A model generated the notes under the pieces. That model ran no database searches. It worked only from the letters and a program-made list of their open reading frames with translations, and was not told the origin of the DNA. DNA of 64,000 bases, from NCBI RefSeq assembly GCF_012911925.1, contig NZ_JAAXKY010000010.1:1-64000 (forward strand), in the 5' to 3' direction. This document shows, piece after piece, positions 42,098 through 50,583 of the stretch. Source of the DNA: Pseudonocardia xinjiangensis. GTDB taxonomy: Bacteria; Actinomycetota; Actinomycetes; Mycobacteriales; Pseudonocardiaceae. The position numbers were made by a program, and so were the translations under genes. Position 1 is the stretch's first letter. Each line of letters starts with the position of its first letter.

Positions 42098-42277
42098 CGT
42101 GCCCCCTCCGGTTCCCCGGGACTACCCGGAACGCCGCGAACCACGCCGTCCGGTGTGGCTACGGAGGAAGCTGACGCGGTGGGGCCGGGCCTGCCAGGCT
42201 GGGCGGGCCGAGGCCGGAATGTTGAGCATGCAAGTAACGTTGATCGCAGCACTGTACGTCCACGAGGAGGAGGACCC

Positions 42278-42799
42278 ATGCCACAGCCAGAGGGTGCCGA
42301 GCTCGAAGCCGTGCGCGCTCGTCGAGCGGCGCTCAAGGAGAGGTACCTGCGCCCGGTCGGTGAGCGCCCCACCACGACGGTGCGGGGCGTGCACCACCTC
42401 GCGCTGGTCGCGCGCGACGTCGAGGAGACGATCAAGTTCTATCAGGACCTGCTGGGGTTCCCGCTGGTCGAGCTGGTGGAGAACCGCGACTATGAGGGGT
42501 CGAGCCACTTCTTCTTCGACATCGGCAACCGCAACCTGCTCGGCTTCTTCGACTTTCCCGGGCACGACCATCCCGACTACTCCGAGACGATCGGAGCCGT
42601 CCAGCACCTCGCGCTCTCCACCTCGCCGGAGGAGTTCGCCGCCACCCGCAAGCGCCTCGACGAGGCCGGCATCTCCTACCTGGGCCCGGACCGGGGCGTC
42701 GACAACAGCCTCTACATCCGCGACCCCAACGGGGTGGGCATCGAGTTCTACAGCGAGGAACTCGGCGTATTCGAGGGGGAGCCGCTGCTCTCCTCCTGA
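42278..42799 (+). CDS. VOC-family (glyoxalase/extradiol fold) protein
   Basis: 173 residues, with GAGGAGGAGG before ATG 42278. Two beta-alpha-beta-beta-beta modules: HHLALVARDVEETIKFYQDLLGF and, in the second half, QHLALSTSPEEF ... VGIEFYSEEL (each given in pieces). Metal ligands His, His and Glu are all present, so it is probably active as a dioxygenase, glyoxalase or isomerase. A ~35-residue charged N-terminal extension precedes the fold. Substrate unknown; it is monocistronic and followed by a large inverted repeat. Confidence 0.85.
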   Translation: MPQPEGAELEAVRARRAALKERYLRPVGERPTTTVRGVHHLALVARDVEETIKFYQDLLGFPLVELVENRDYEGSSHFFFDIGNRNLLGFFDFPGHDHPDYSETIGAVQHLALSTSPEEFAATRKRLDEAGISYLGPDRGVDNSLYIRDPNGVGIEFYSEELGVFEGEPLLSS

Positions 42800-42821
42800 C
42801 ACCCGCTGAGCGAGAAGTGGT

Positions 42822-42890
42822 GGCGGTCACGCAACCTGGGAGTGACCCGGTGCGTCCTCTGATGTAGGACAACTGCGCCGCGTGACCGCC
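42822..42890. repeat. 11-bp perfect inverted repeat with internal hairpin
   Basis: GGCGGTCACGC (42822-42832) and GCGTGACCGCC (42880-42890) are exact inverted copies 47 bp apart, enclosing the smaller TCCT..AGGA hairpin (about 42856-42870). It lies between the VOC and LCP genes, both on the plus strand, so it could be a terminator for the first or an operator/attenuator for the second. Confidence 0.6.
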
Positions 42891-42933
42891 GTTACCGTTC
42901 ATCGGTGCGGGGCCGCGGGGGGATGGGGTCAGC

Positions 42934-44151
42934 ATGAACGGTGAGTACCGAGGACGGGGCGGCCAGCCGCCGCCGGCACACCCTTCGGGGCGGCCGCCGC
43001 GGCGCGGTGGTGGTCCCGGCTGGGGGCAGCCGCAGCGACCCCGGCCCCAGCAGGCCGGGCCGCCACCAGGCCCACCGCTCGGTCCGCCGCGTCCGCTGCG
43101 CGACACGGCGCTGCTCCCGTCCGATCCGGTCCGGCCCCAGTACCGGTCTCCCCAGTACCGGGGTCCCGCCGTCCCGGTCGCCCCGCCGCCGCGGCGCCCG
43201 GTGGGCGCCCGTCCGGTTCGCCGGCCGCGGTGGGGACGGCGGATCGGCATCGCCCTGCTCGTTCTGCTGCTGCTCGTGGTCGGTCTCGGCGTCTACGTCG
43301 ACACGAGCCTCAACCGGGTGGCGGCCCTGCCGGCCGACAGCACGGCCATCTCGAAGGGCACCAACTGGTTGATCGTCGGGTCGGACAGCCGGTCCAACCT
43401 CACGCCGGAGCAGCGCGCCGAGTTCGCCACCGGCGACCCGGAGTCCGAGCTCACCGACACGATCATGCTCATGCACACCGGCAGTGGCCCCACCACGCTG
43501 GTCAGCATCCCGCGCGACTCGATGGTCGACATCCCGGGCAAGGGCCGACACAAGATCAACTCCGCCTACGGGCGCGGCGGCGGTGCCGACGGCGGCGGCC
43601 CCGAACTGCTGGTGCGCACGGTCGAGCAGGCCACCGGCCTGCACATCGACCACTACGCCGAGATCGGGTTCCTCGGTCTCGTCTCGATGGTGGACGCCGT
43701 CGGTGGCGTCGACCTCTGCGTCCCCGAGGCGATCAAGGACCCCAAGGCCGCTCTGGACATCAAGGCGGGCTGCCAGACGCTCGACCAGGCCACCGCCCTG
43801 GGCTATGTCCGCACCCGCGCCACCGCCACGTCCGACTTCGGGCGGGTCGAACGGCAGCGCGCCTTCATCTCCGCGCTGCTCGACAAGGTGACCAGCCCCA
43901 CCACGCTGCTCAACCCGTTCCGGGTGGTGCCGCTGGCCACGGGACTGTCCAGCGCGATCACCGTGGACGACGGCGACCACGTGTGGAACCTCGCGAGCCT
44001 CGGCCTGGCGATGCGAGGGCTGAAGGACGGCGTCTCCACCACCGTTCCGGTGCGCGACGGCGTCGTGAACTGGGACCGCCAGCGTGCAGGCGCGCTCTTC
44101 CAGGCGATCGCCGATGACGAGCGGCCCCCGGCCAACGCACTCGGCCCCTGA
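42934..44151 (+). CDS. LytR-CpsA-Psr (LCP) family cell-wall ligase
   Basis: 405 residues. A Pro/Arg/Gly-rich cytoplasmic N-terminus (~100 residues), one transmembrane helix (IGIALLVLLLLVVGLGVYV) and an extracellular LCP domain from about residue 130: WLIVGSDSR, TDTIMLMH, VSIPRDSMVDIPG, KINSAYGRGG and a late VRTRATATSDFGRVERQ. The Arg and Asp residues that bind the polyprenyl pyrophosphate are in place. It attaches arabinogalactan or other glycopolymers to peptidoglycan. The C-terminal LytR_C domain is absent. Confidence 0.93.
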   Translation: MNGEYRGRGGQPPPAHPSGRPPRRGGGPGWGQPQRPRPQQAGPPPGPPLGPPRPLRDTALLPSDPVRPQYRSPQYRGPAVPVAPPPRRPVGARPVRRPRWGRRIGIALLVLLLLVVGLGVYVDTSLNRVAALPADSTAISKGTNWLIVGSDSRSNLTPEQRAEFATGDPESELTDTIMLMHTGSGPTTLVSIPRDSMVDIPGKGRHKINSAYGRGGGADGGGPELLVRTVEQATGLHIDHYAEIGFLGLVSMVDAVGGVDLCVPEAIKDPKAALDIKAGCQTLDQATALGYVRTRATATSDFGRVERQRAFISALLDKVTSPTTLLNPFRVVPLATGLSSAITVDDGDHVWNLASLGLAMRGLKDGVSTTVPVRDGVVNWDRQRAGALFQAIADDERPPANALGP

Positions 44152-44212
44152 GGCTGCGATGAGTTCGGCCCTTCCTGCCGGTCCGAGGTCTCGACGACCT
44201 CGAGGAGGATGC

Positions 44213-45376
44213 ATGACGCAGCACGCGGGTGACGGACCGGTGGCCGCCGCGAGTCTCGAACGGATCTGGCAGGTCCCGGACGCGCAGGTCGCGTCCGGGC
44301 GGATCCCCGGCTACGTGGGCGCGGTGCGCGTCCGCGGGCAGGAGGAGGTCCGGGCGGGCGGCACCATGGCCGTCGGCGCGCACAGCGAGCCCATGAGCGA
44401 GCACACGCTCTTCCGCATCGCCTCGGCCACCAAGCCGATAGGCGGCGCTCTCGTGCTCGGCCTCGTGGAGGAGGGCGTACTCGCGCTCGACGACCCGATC
44501 GCACGGTGGCTGCCGGAGGCGGCGAACCCGCGCGTTCTCGTAGCGCCCGACGCCCCGCTCGACCACACCACCGAGGCACGGCGACCGATCACCGTCCGGC
44601 ACCTGCTGACCATGACGTGCGGCTGGGGTGCGGTGCTCGAGCCGACCCCGCTGCAGGCGGCCATGAGGGAGCGGGGCGTCTACCCCAGCCCGCTCCCGCC
44701 CCCGATGACGGGCGACGAGTTCGTGGCGAGGCTCGCCGCGCTGCCCCTCGCGTTCCAGCCGGGGGAGGGCTGGCTGTACGACAGCGGCATCGACGTACTC
44801 GGCGTCCTGCTGGCCCGGGCCGCCGGAAAGCCGCTCTCCGACCTGCTCGCCGAGCGCATCACCGGACCACTCGGGATGACGTCCACGAGTTTCTGGACGC
44901 CGGAGGTCCACCGCCTCGCCACGTCTTACCTGTCGGGGCCGAACGGGCTCGAGGTGCTCGACCCGCCGGGCGGCGCCTTCGCCTCCCCGCCCGGCTTCGA
45001 GAAGCTGGGCGGGGGCCTGCTGTCCACGGCGTCGGACGTACTGCGCTTCTACTGTGCGATGGCCGACGGTGGCGCACCGGTGCTCTCGGCCGACTCACTG
45101 GCACTGATGACGGCGGACGCGCTCACCGCGGCGCAGCGCCGGCAGGGGCTGCCCATCCTCGGTCCCGGAGTGTCATGGGGCCTCGGCACGAGCGTGGACG
45201 TCGAGGCCGTTGAGCCGTGGATGGCGCCGGGTCGCTGGGGCTGGGACGGCGGGACGGGCACCACCGTTCGTGTCGACCCGGGTCGCGACACCGTCGGCGT
45301 CCTGCTGACCCAGCGGCTGATGGCCGACCCGCTGGACGGCTTCGACGACTTCTGGGCTGCGGTGGCCGCCGTCTGA
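44213..45376 (+). CDS. Serine hydrolase, beta-lactamase/class C PBP family
   Basis: 387 residues from ATG 44213, with GAGGAG 6 nt upstream. SxxK motif is in FRIASATKPIGGAL, the YxN-type motif is YDSGIDVLG, and HxG-type late motif is WGWDGGTGTT. This matches the beta-lactamase-fold esterases/EstB rather than true resistance enzymes; no signal peptide is seen, so it is cytosolic. It follows the LCP gene by 61 bp and may be co-transcribed. Function in antibiotic resistance is not supported. Confidence 0.85.
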   Translation: MTQHAGDGPVAAASLERIWQVPDAQVASGRIPGYVGAVRVRGQEEVRAGGTMAVGAHSEPMSEHTLFRIASATKPIGGALVLGLVEEGVLALDDPIARWLPEAANPRVLVAPDAPLDHTTEARRPITVRHLLTMTCGWGAVLEPTPLQAAMRERGVYPSPLPPPMTGDEFVARLAALPLAFQPGEGWLYDSGIDVLGVLLARAAGKPLSDLLAERITGPLGMTSTSFWTPEVHRLATSYLSGPNGLEVLDPPGGAFASPPGFEKLGGGLLSTASDVLRFYCAMADGGAPVLSADSLALMTADALTAAQRRQGLPILGPGVSWGLGTSVDVEAVEPWMAPGRWGWDGGTGTTVRVDPGRDTVGVLLTQRLMADPLDGFDDFWAAVAAV

Positions 45377-45415
45377 CCTGCGCGATGCGGTGGGCCGGGG
45401 CGCCGTGTCGCCGGC

Positions 45416-46366
45416 TCAGGCCGGTTTGCGAGCCCGCTTGCGGGGTGCGGGAGCGTCGTCCTCCTCGGTCTTCTTCCTGGCCGCGGGCTTGGCTGCGGGC
45501 TTGCGGGCCGGCGCCTTCTTCTTGGGGGCCGCGTCGTTCGCCGGCCCGCTAGTAGACGCGCCAGTGGCGGCGCGCCCCCCGGATCCGGCCCGGGCGGCCT
45601 CCACGCTGGCCTGCAGGGCGCTCAACAGGTCGGTCATGCTGTCCGGCCCCTCGTCGCGCTTCGCCGCCACGGGTGCCGGCCGGGTCTCGCCGGTGGTGCG
45701 CTTGCGGTCGATGAGCTCCACCACGGCGTCGCGGTACTCGTCGTGGAACTGCGCGGGGTCGAACTCGGCGCCCAGGCTCTCCACCAGCGATGCCGCCATG
45801 GTCAGCTCCTGGGGCCGCAGCTCGACCTCGGCGTCCAGGATGTCGAACTCGGGCTCGCGCACCTCGTCGGGCCACAGCATCGTCTGGAGCACGATCGCCT
45901 TGTCGCGCACCCGCAGCAGCGCCATGCTCTCGCGCTGCCGCAGCGCGACCTTGACCACCGCCATCCGGTCGGTCTGCACCAGCGCCTCGCGCAGCAGCGC
46001 GTAGGGCTTCGCCGCCTTGGCGTCGGGCTCGAGGTAGTAGCTCTTCTCGAACAGCAGTGGGTCGATCTGGTCGGCGGGGACGAACTCGATGACGTCGATC
46101 TCGTGCCCGGTGGCCGTGGGCAGCGAGTCGAGATCCTCCTCGCTGAGGGTGATCAGCTCGCCGTCGTCGGTCTCGTAGCCCTTGACGATGTCGGCGTACT
46201 CGACCTCCTCGCCGTCGATCGAGCACGTGCGCTTGTACTTGATCCGTCCACCGTCGGCCGCGTGCACCTGGTGGAACCGGACGTCGTGGTTTGTCGTGGC
46301 CGAGTACGCCTTGACCGGCACGCTGACCAGACCGAACGAGACGGCGCCGCTCCACATCGCGCGCAT
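45416..46366 (-). CDS. ku: Ku protein, NHEJ DNA-end binding
   Basis: 316 residues from ATG 46366 (MRAMWSGAVSFGLVSVPVK). The central Ku beta-barrel is recognisable: HQVHAADGGRIKYKRTC, VKGYETDDGELITLSEEDL and MLWPDEVREPEFD (ends given). The C-terminal ~60 residues are Lys/Ala/Pro-rich (KKKAPARKPAAKPAARKK), typical of actinobacterial Ku, and used for DNA binding. It is divergent from a LigD-type ligase with a 75-bp shared promoter region; together they make a minimal non-homologous end-joining pair. Confidence 0.95.
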   Translation of the reverse strand: MRAMWSGAVSFGLVSVPVKAYSATTNHDVRFHQVHAADGGRIKYKRTCSIDGEEVEYADIVKGYETDDGELITLSEEDLDSLPTATGHEIDVIEFVPADQIDPLLFEKSYYLEPDAKAAKPYALLREALVQTDRMAVVKVALRQRESMALLRVRDKAIVLQTMLWPDEVREPEFDILDAEVELRPQELTMAASLVESLGAEFDPAQFHDEYRDAVVELIDRKRTTGETRPAPVAAKRDEGPDSMTDLLSALQASVEAARAGSGGRAATGASTSGPANDAAPKKKAPARKPAAKPAARKKTEEDDAPAPRKRARKPA

Positions 46367-46441
46367 GCAGGCCCCTGTTCCCTTCGCCGGCAACCGAGTC
46401 GGCAAAATGTGTGAATCTCTCTCGAGTGCCAGCATGACGGC

Positions 46442-47362
46442 GTGCAGCCCATGCTCGCCACCCCTGGAGCCCTTCCGGACGGCCCGGAATGGGTGTTCGA
46501 GGTGAAGTGGGACGGCATGCGGCTGCTCGCCGACGTGGCCGACGGGCGGGTCCGGCTCGCCAGCCGCACCGAGCGTGACGTCACGGCGAGCTTCCCGGAG
46601 CTCGCCGAACTCACCCGGCTCGCGCCCGACGTCCTGCTCGACGGGGAGGTCGTGCTGCTCGAAGGCGGCGTGCCGAGCTTCCCGGCGCTGCTCGAGCGCC
46701 TCCACGGCCCTGCCCTGCCGCGGACCGTGCAGGCGCGGCCGGTGACCTACATGGTGTTCGACGTGCTGCGCCTCTACGGCGTCCCGCTGCTGGACCGCCC
46801 GTTCGAGGAACGCCGGGCCACCCTCGAGCGTCTCGACCTCGCCGCCGTGCCGGCGCTCTCGCTGTCGCCGACGTACTCCGACGGCCGCGCTCTGTTCGAG
46901 GCCACCCTCGAGCGGGGGATGGAGGGCGTGGTGGCGAAGCGGCGCGACGGCGTCTACCGGCCGGGGCGCCGGGGCCCGGGCTGGACGAAGGTGACCCACC
47001 GGCAGACGCAGGTGTGTGTCGTCGGGGGATGGCGCCCGGAGCGCGCAGGCCCCGGCCGGATCGGGTCGCTCCTGCTCGGTGTCCCCGACGCTGCCGGGCT
47101 GCGGTTCGCGGGCCGGGTCGGGTCGGGTCTGGCCGGGGAGACGACCCAGCGGGTGCTGCGGGACCGCCTCGTCGAGGCAGAGCAGCCGCCGTTCGCCGAG
47201 CGGCTGCCCCGGCCCGACGGCGCGGGCGCGCACTGGTGCGAGCCGCAGACGGTGGTGGAGGTGGCCCACACCGGCTGGACCGAGGGCGGCCGCCTGCGGC
47301 AACCGGTGTTCCGCGGGGTGCGGGACGATCTCGATCCCGATCACGTGCGACAGGAGGCGTGA
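46442..47362 (+). CDS. ATP-dependent DNA ligase, LigD ligase-domain type
   Basis: 306 residues from GTG 46442. Adenylation Lys is in FEVKWDGMRLL; further motifs SRTERD, LLDGEVV, FDVLRLYG, MEGVVAKRRDGVY and WTKVTH; the OB domain follows and ends with CEPQTVVEVAHTGWTEGGRLRQPVF (ends given). There is no primase-polymerase or phosphoesterase domain, unlike full-length LigD. It is paired with Ku by divergent transcription, so it probably seals ends in NHEJ. Polymerase and phosphoesterase must be encoded elsewhere, if present. Confidence 0.93.
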   Translation: MQPMLATPGALPDGPEWVFEVKWDGMRLLADVADGRVRLASRTERDVTASFPELAELTRLAPDVLLDGEVVLLEGGVPSFPALLERLHGPALPRTVQARPVTYMVFDVLRLYGVPLLDRPFEERRATLERLDLAAVPALSLSPTYSDGRALFEATLERGMEGVVAKRRDGVYRPGRRGPGWTKVTHRQTQVCVVGGWRPERAGPGRIGSLLLGVPDAAGLRFAGRVGSGLAGETTQRVLRDRLVEAEQPPFAERLPRPDGAGAHWCEPQTVVEVAHTGWTEGGRLRQPVFRGVRDDLDPDHVRQEA

Positions 47363-47534
47363 TCGCTCTCGGGACTGGCCGATCTCCGCGGTGCGGTGCA
47401 GGATGTGCCCCGTCGGATGCTCGAGAAGGGGGCGCCCACGTGCCTGCGCCAGTTCACCTGCCTCCCACCACTCCGGCGAGGTGCGCAGTGTCACGCTCGC
47501 CGATCGCCGTCCTCGCTCGTCTACGGTGGTGCCG

Positions 47535-48143
47535 ATGACGACGATGCTCACCTGGCAGGCCGACGGAGGCCACGGGCTCGAAGGTGCGCGCCTGCTGCTC
47601 CAGCCCCACGGCTACCGTGCGCTGGGCCGGATGGTCCGGGCCGAGCCCGGCAACGACTTCACCGCGTCCTACCGGCTGATCGTCGGCGAGGGTGGCGAGA
47701 TCGTGCGGCTCTCGGTCACCGCGGCCACCGCGGAACGGGAACGCCACCTGACGATCAACCGCACCGACGACGGGGTCTGGCTCCTCGACACCGGTTCGGG
47801 CGGCGGAAGCACCCGCACCGACTTCGCCGGCGCGGTCGACGTCGACCTCGAGTACAGCGCGATGTTCAACACGCTCCCGATCCGCCGTCTCAACCTGCAC
47901 CGCGAGGCCGCCGAGCAGACGATGCCGATGGTGTTCGTGTCGCTGCCGGATCTCGGGGTGCGGGTGGTCGAGCAGACCTACCGCACGGTGTCGGCGCTGG
48001 ACGACGCCACCGGCCACGCCGTGGTGGAGTTCCGCAGCGAGGACTTCGTCGCGGAACTGGTGGTGGACGCCGACGGCATCGTGGTCACCTACCCCGGCAT
48101 CGCCACGCGGCTCCTGCCCGGCGTCACGCCCGCGGCGGGCTGA
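47535..48143 (+). CDS. Putative glycolipid-binding protein
   Basis: 202 residues from ATG 47535. All-beta with repeats of long strands: YRLIVGEGGEIVRLSVTAAT, RHLTINRTDDGVWLLD, VDVDLEYSAMFNTLPIRRLNLH (ends given). These match the putative glycolipid-binding family (PF06475) of actinobacteria and proteobacteria. The stretch VFVSLPDLGVRVVEQTYR is typical of its second half. No signal peptide. It is convergent with tyrA (15 bp between stops). Confidence 0.8.
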   Translation: MTTMLTWQADGGHGLEGARLLLQPHGYRALGRMVRAEPGNDFTASYRLIVGEGGEIVRLSVTAATAERERHLTINRTDDGVWLLDTGSGGGSTRTDFAGAVDVDLEYSAMFNTLPIRRLNLHREAAEQTMPMVFVSLPDLGVRVVEQTYRTVSALDDATGHAVVEFRSEDFVAELVVDADGIVVTYPGIATRLLPGVTPAAG

Positions 48144-48158
48144 GGCGCACCCCGCCTC

Positions 48159-49103
48159 TCACTCGGTCCAGCCCACCACCGCGTCACCGCGGCGGCCGAC
48201 CTCCCGCAGCGCCGGCAGAGCGAGCCGGGAGCGCCGTACCCGGACGGCCTCCGGGTCACGGGCAGCGGCCCAGCGCTGCCGTCCGGCGTACCCGGCGTTC
48301 ACGGTGGCGGCCAGACCTCCGGTGGACGCGAGCGCGCCCCGCATCGCGCCGAGCCGGCCCAGTGCGTCGTCCACGGCGCCGAGCAGGGCGTCCCGGTTGC
48401 CCTCGCACATCGCGAGCACCAGTTCCGGACGGGTGCCTGCCACCCGCGTGCCGTCGGCGAACGACGACGCGGCGAGCGCCAGCGGCAGGTCGTCCTCACC
48501 CGCGGCACCCACGGCGGCCAGCACGGCGGCCAGCAGGTGCGGCAGGTGCGACACCCTGGCGACGGCCAGGTCGTGCTCGTCGGCTGCCGCCGGCACCACC
48601 CGGGCGCCGCATGCCCAGGCCAGCTCGGCGACGTCGGCCCACACGTCGAGGTCGAGCCCGTCGTCGGCGGCCACCACCCAGGCCGCGCCGGTGAACAGCC
48701 CGGCCTGCCCCGCCGCCCAGCCGGACTCCGCGGTGCCGGCCATCGGGTGCCCGCCCACGAAGCGGGCGCTGGGCGCGTAGCGCGCCACGTGGTCGGCCAC
48801 GGCGACCTTGACGCTCACCGTGTCGGTCAGCCGGCAGGTGGGCGCGACCGCGTCGACCCGGCGCAGCACCCCGGGGAGCGCCGGCAGCGGCACGGCCAGC
48901 ACCACGAGCGCGTCGTCCTCGGCGGCCCTGCGCAGCGCGGCGTCGGTGTCGGTGGTGACGTCGAAACCGTCGGCGCGGGCCTCCTCCGCCGTGTCGGGCG
49001 AGTCGCTCGTCCCCCAGACCGTGCGCCCGGCCTTCCCGGCGGTCCGCATCAGCGAGCCACCGATCAACCCGGTGCCGATCACGCACACCGCCCGCTCCGT
49101 CAC
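48159..49103 (-). CDS. tyrA: Prephenate dehydrogenase
   Basis: 314 residues. NAD-binding GTGLIGGSLMR at the N-terminus, LAVPLPALPGVL and the catalytic-loop GGHPMAGTAESGW, then a helical dimerisation domain with VSHLPHLLAAVLA and FADGTRVAGTRPELV. It oxidatively decarboxylates prephenate to 4-hydroxyphenylpyruvate in tyrosine synthesis. No ACT domain is present, so feedback control, if any, uses another site. The gene is monocistronic. Confidence 0.94.
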   Translation of the reverse strand: MTERAVCVIGTGLIGGSLMRTAGKAGRTVWGTSDSPDTAEEARADGFDVTTDTDAALRRAAEDDALVVLAVPLPALPGVLRRVDAVAPTCRLTDTVSVKVAVADHVARYAPSARFVGGHPMAGTAESGWAAGQAGLFTGAAWVVAADDGLDLDVWADVAELAWACGARVVPAAADEHDLAVARVSHLPHLLAAVLAAVGAAGEDDLPLALAASSFADGTRVAGTRPELVLAMCEGNRDALLGAVDDALGRLGAMRGALASTGGLAATVNAGYAGRQRWAAARDPEAVRVRRSRLALPALREVGRRGDAVVGWTE

Positions 49104-49171
49104 CGCTCCGAGACTAGTGCGGTGGCCGGGACCGGTGCCGGGATGATCGGGTGATCAGGCGGGGCCGTCCG

Positions 49172-50500
49172 TCACTCTCTGGTGAGTGCCGACGCCACTC
49201 GCAGCACGCCGCGCTCCTCCAACCGGACACCGACGACCTGCACGCCCGCCGGCAGGCCGCCGTCGGCGACCTCCCCGGGCACCGACACGGCAGGCCAGCC
49301 CGTCAGGTTGAACGGCAGCGTGAGCGCGAGAAGGTGCTTCCGCACCGGCACGACCGTGCCGGCGACCTCCACCTCCTCGGCGCCGACGGGGGTGGCGCGC
49401 AGCCGGGTGGTGGGCAGCAGGAGAACGTCGAGATCACCGACGGCGGCCCGCATCGCGGCCGCGAGGCGCCGCCGGGCACGCAGCGCGTCGACGTACTCCT
49501 TGGCGGGCTGCGCGGCCCACGGCAGGAGCCGCTCCCGCGTGGCGTCCTGGTAGTCCTGCGGTCGCTCGGCGAGCCACGCCGCGTGGGTGGCGTAGGCCTC
49601 GGCGCCGACGATCACCGGGTAGGTGGCGGCGAGCTCGTCGATCATCGGCGTGCTCACCTCGACGACGGACGCGCCGCGGGCCCGCAGCGTCTCGGCCGCG
49701 GCGGCCACCGCGGCGTCGAGTGCCGGGTCGAGGGCGCGCCAGTAGTCGTCGACGAGCACTCCCACCCGCACGCCGGCGACGCCGGGGGACTGGATCCCGC
49801 CGCCGGTGCCGTCCGGCCTGCTGAGCACATCCCAGGCAACCGACGCGGCGTGCACGTCGGCCGCGAGCACGCCGACGTGGTCGCAGGTCTCCGACAGCGG
49901 GAACACCCCGTCGATGGACAGCGCGCCGAACGCCGGCTTCAGTCCCACCACCCCGCACAGCGCGGCCGGTGTCCGCACGCTCGCCCCGGTGTCGGTGCCC
50001 AGCGCGAGCGGGAGGTGCCCCGCCGCGACGGCCGCCGCGGAGCCCGAGGACGAGCCGCCGGTGATGCGCGTGGGGTCGTGCGGGTTGAGCGCGGGACCGG
50101 TGGCGGCGATGTCCCCGGTGGGGCCGTAGGCGAACTCGTGGGTGTGCAGCTTCGCCACCACGACGGCACCGGCTTCGCGCAGCCGTGCGACAACCGCGGC
50201 GTCGGCCTTCGCAGGCGGAGCGTCGGCGAGCACGTTCGAACCGGCCCTGGTGGGCAGCCCGGCCACGTCGAACAGGTCCTTCACCCCGACCGCCACACCG
50301 TGCAACGGCCCCCGCCACTCGCCGCGGGCGAGCTCGGCGGTGAGCGCGGCGGCCTGCGCCAGCGCCGCCTCCGTGTCGAGGCTGATCACGGCGTTGTGCG
50401 TGTCGGCGGCGAGCCGGTCGAGGATCTCGGTGACGTGTTCGACGGGGGAGAGCTCGCCGGAGCGCAGCGCCATGCCCAGCTCGCGTAGGGAGGTGACCAC
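49172..50500 (-). CDS. Amidase-signature family hydrolase
   Basis: 442 residues from GTG 50500, with AGGATG upstream; a further in-frame start is 60 nt away. Signature region: GPLHGVAVGVKDLFDVAGLPTRAGS (ends given) with the catalytic Lys in VKD, then GGSSSGSAAAVAAG with the cis-Ser and nucleophile Ser (GTDTGASVRTPA). The general class covers GatA and many amide hydrolases, but no gatB/gatC is nearby, so this is a free amidase. It shares its strand with the M20 peptidase upstream (83 bp apart), suggesting a small amide-scavenging operon. Confidence 0.87.
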   Translation of the reverse strand: MVTSLRELGMALRSGELSPVEHVTEILDRLAADTHNAVISLDTEAALAQAAALTAELARGEWRGPLHGVAVGVKDLFDVAGLPTRAGSNVLADAPPAKADAAVVARLREAGAVVVAKLHTHEFAYGPTGDIAATGPALNPHDPTRITGGSSSGSAAAVAAGHLPLALGTDTGASVRTPAALCGVVGLKPAFGALSIDGVFPLSETCDHVGVLAADVHAASVAWDVLSRPDGTGGGIQSPGVAGVRVGVLVDDYWRALDPALDAAVAAAAETLRARGASVVEVSTPMIDELAATYPVIVGAEAYATHAAWLAERPQDYQDATRERLLPWAAQPAKEYVDALRARRRLAAAMRAAVGDLDVLLLPTTRLRATPVGAEEVEVAGTVVPVRKHLLALTLPFNLTGWPAVSVPGEVADGGLPAGVQVVGVRLEERGVLRVASALTRE

Positions 50501-50583
50501 CCGGCCATCCTGGCGCACGGCGTCCGCAGCGGTCTCGCGAACGTGCGGAGAGTGACGCAAGGGGCCACCGGGCAGGAGCTGCG

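Noticed and set aside
44213-45376. A beta-lactamase resistance gene
   Set aside because: The SxxK motif is there, but there is no export signal and the overall pattern is that of EstB-like esterases.
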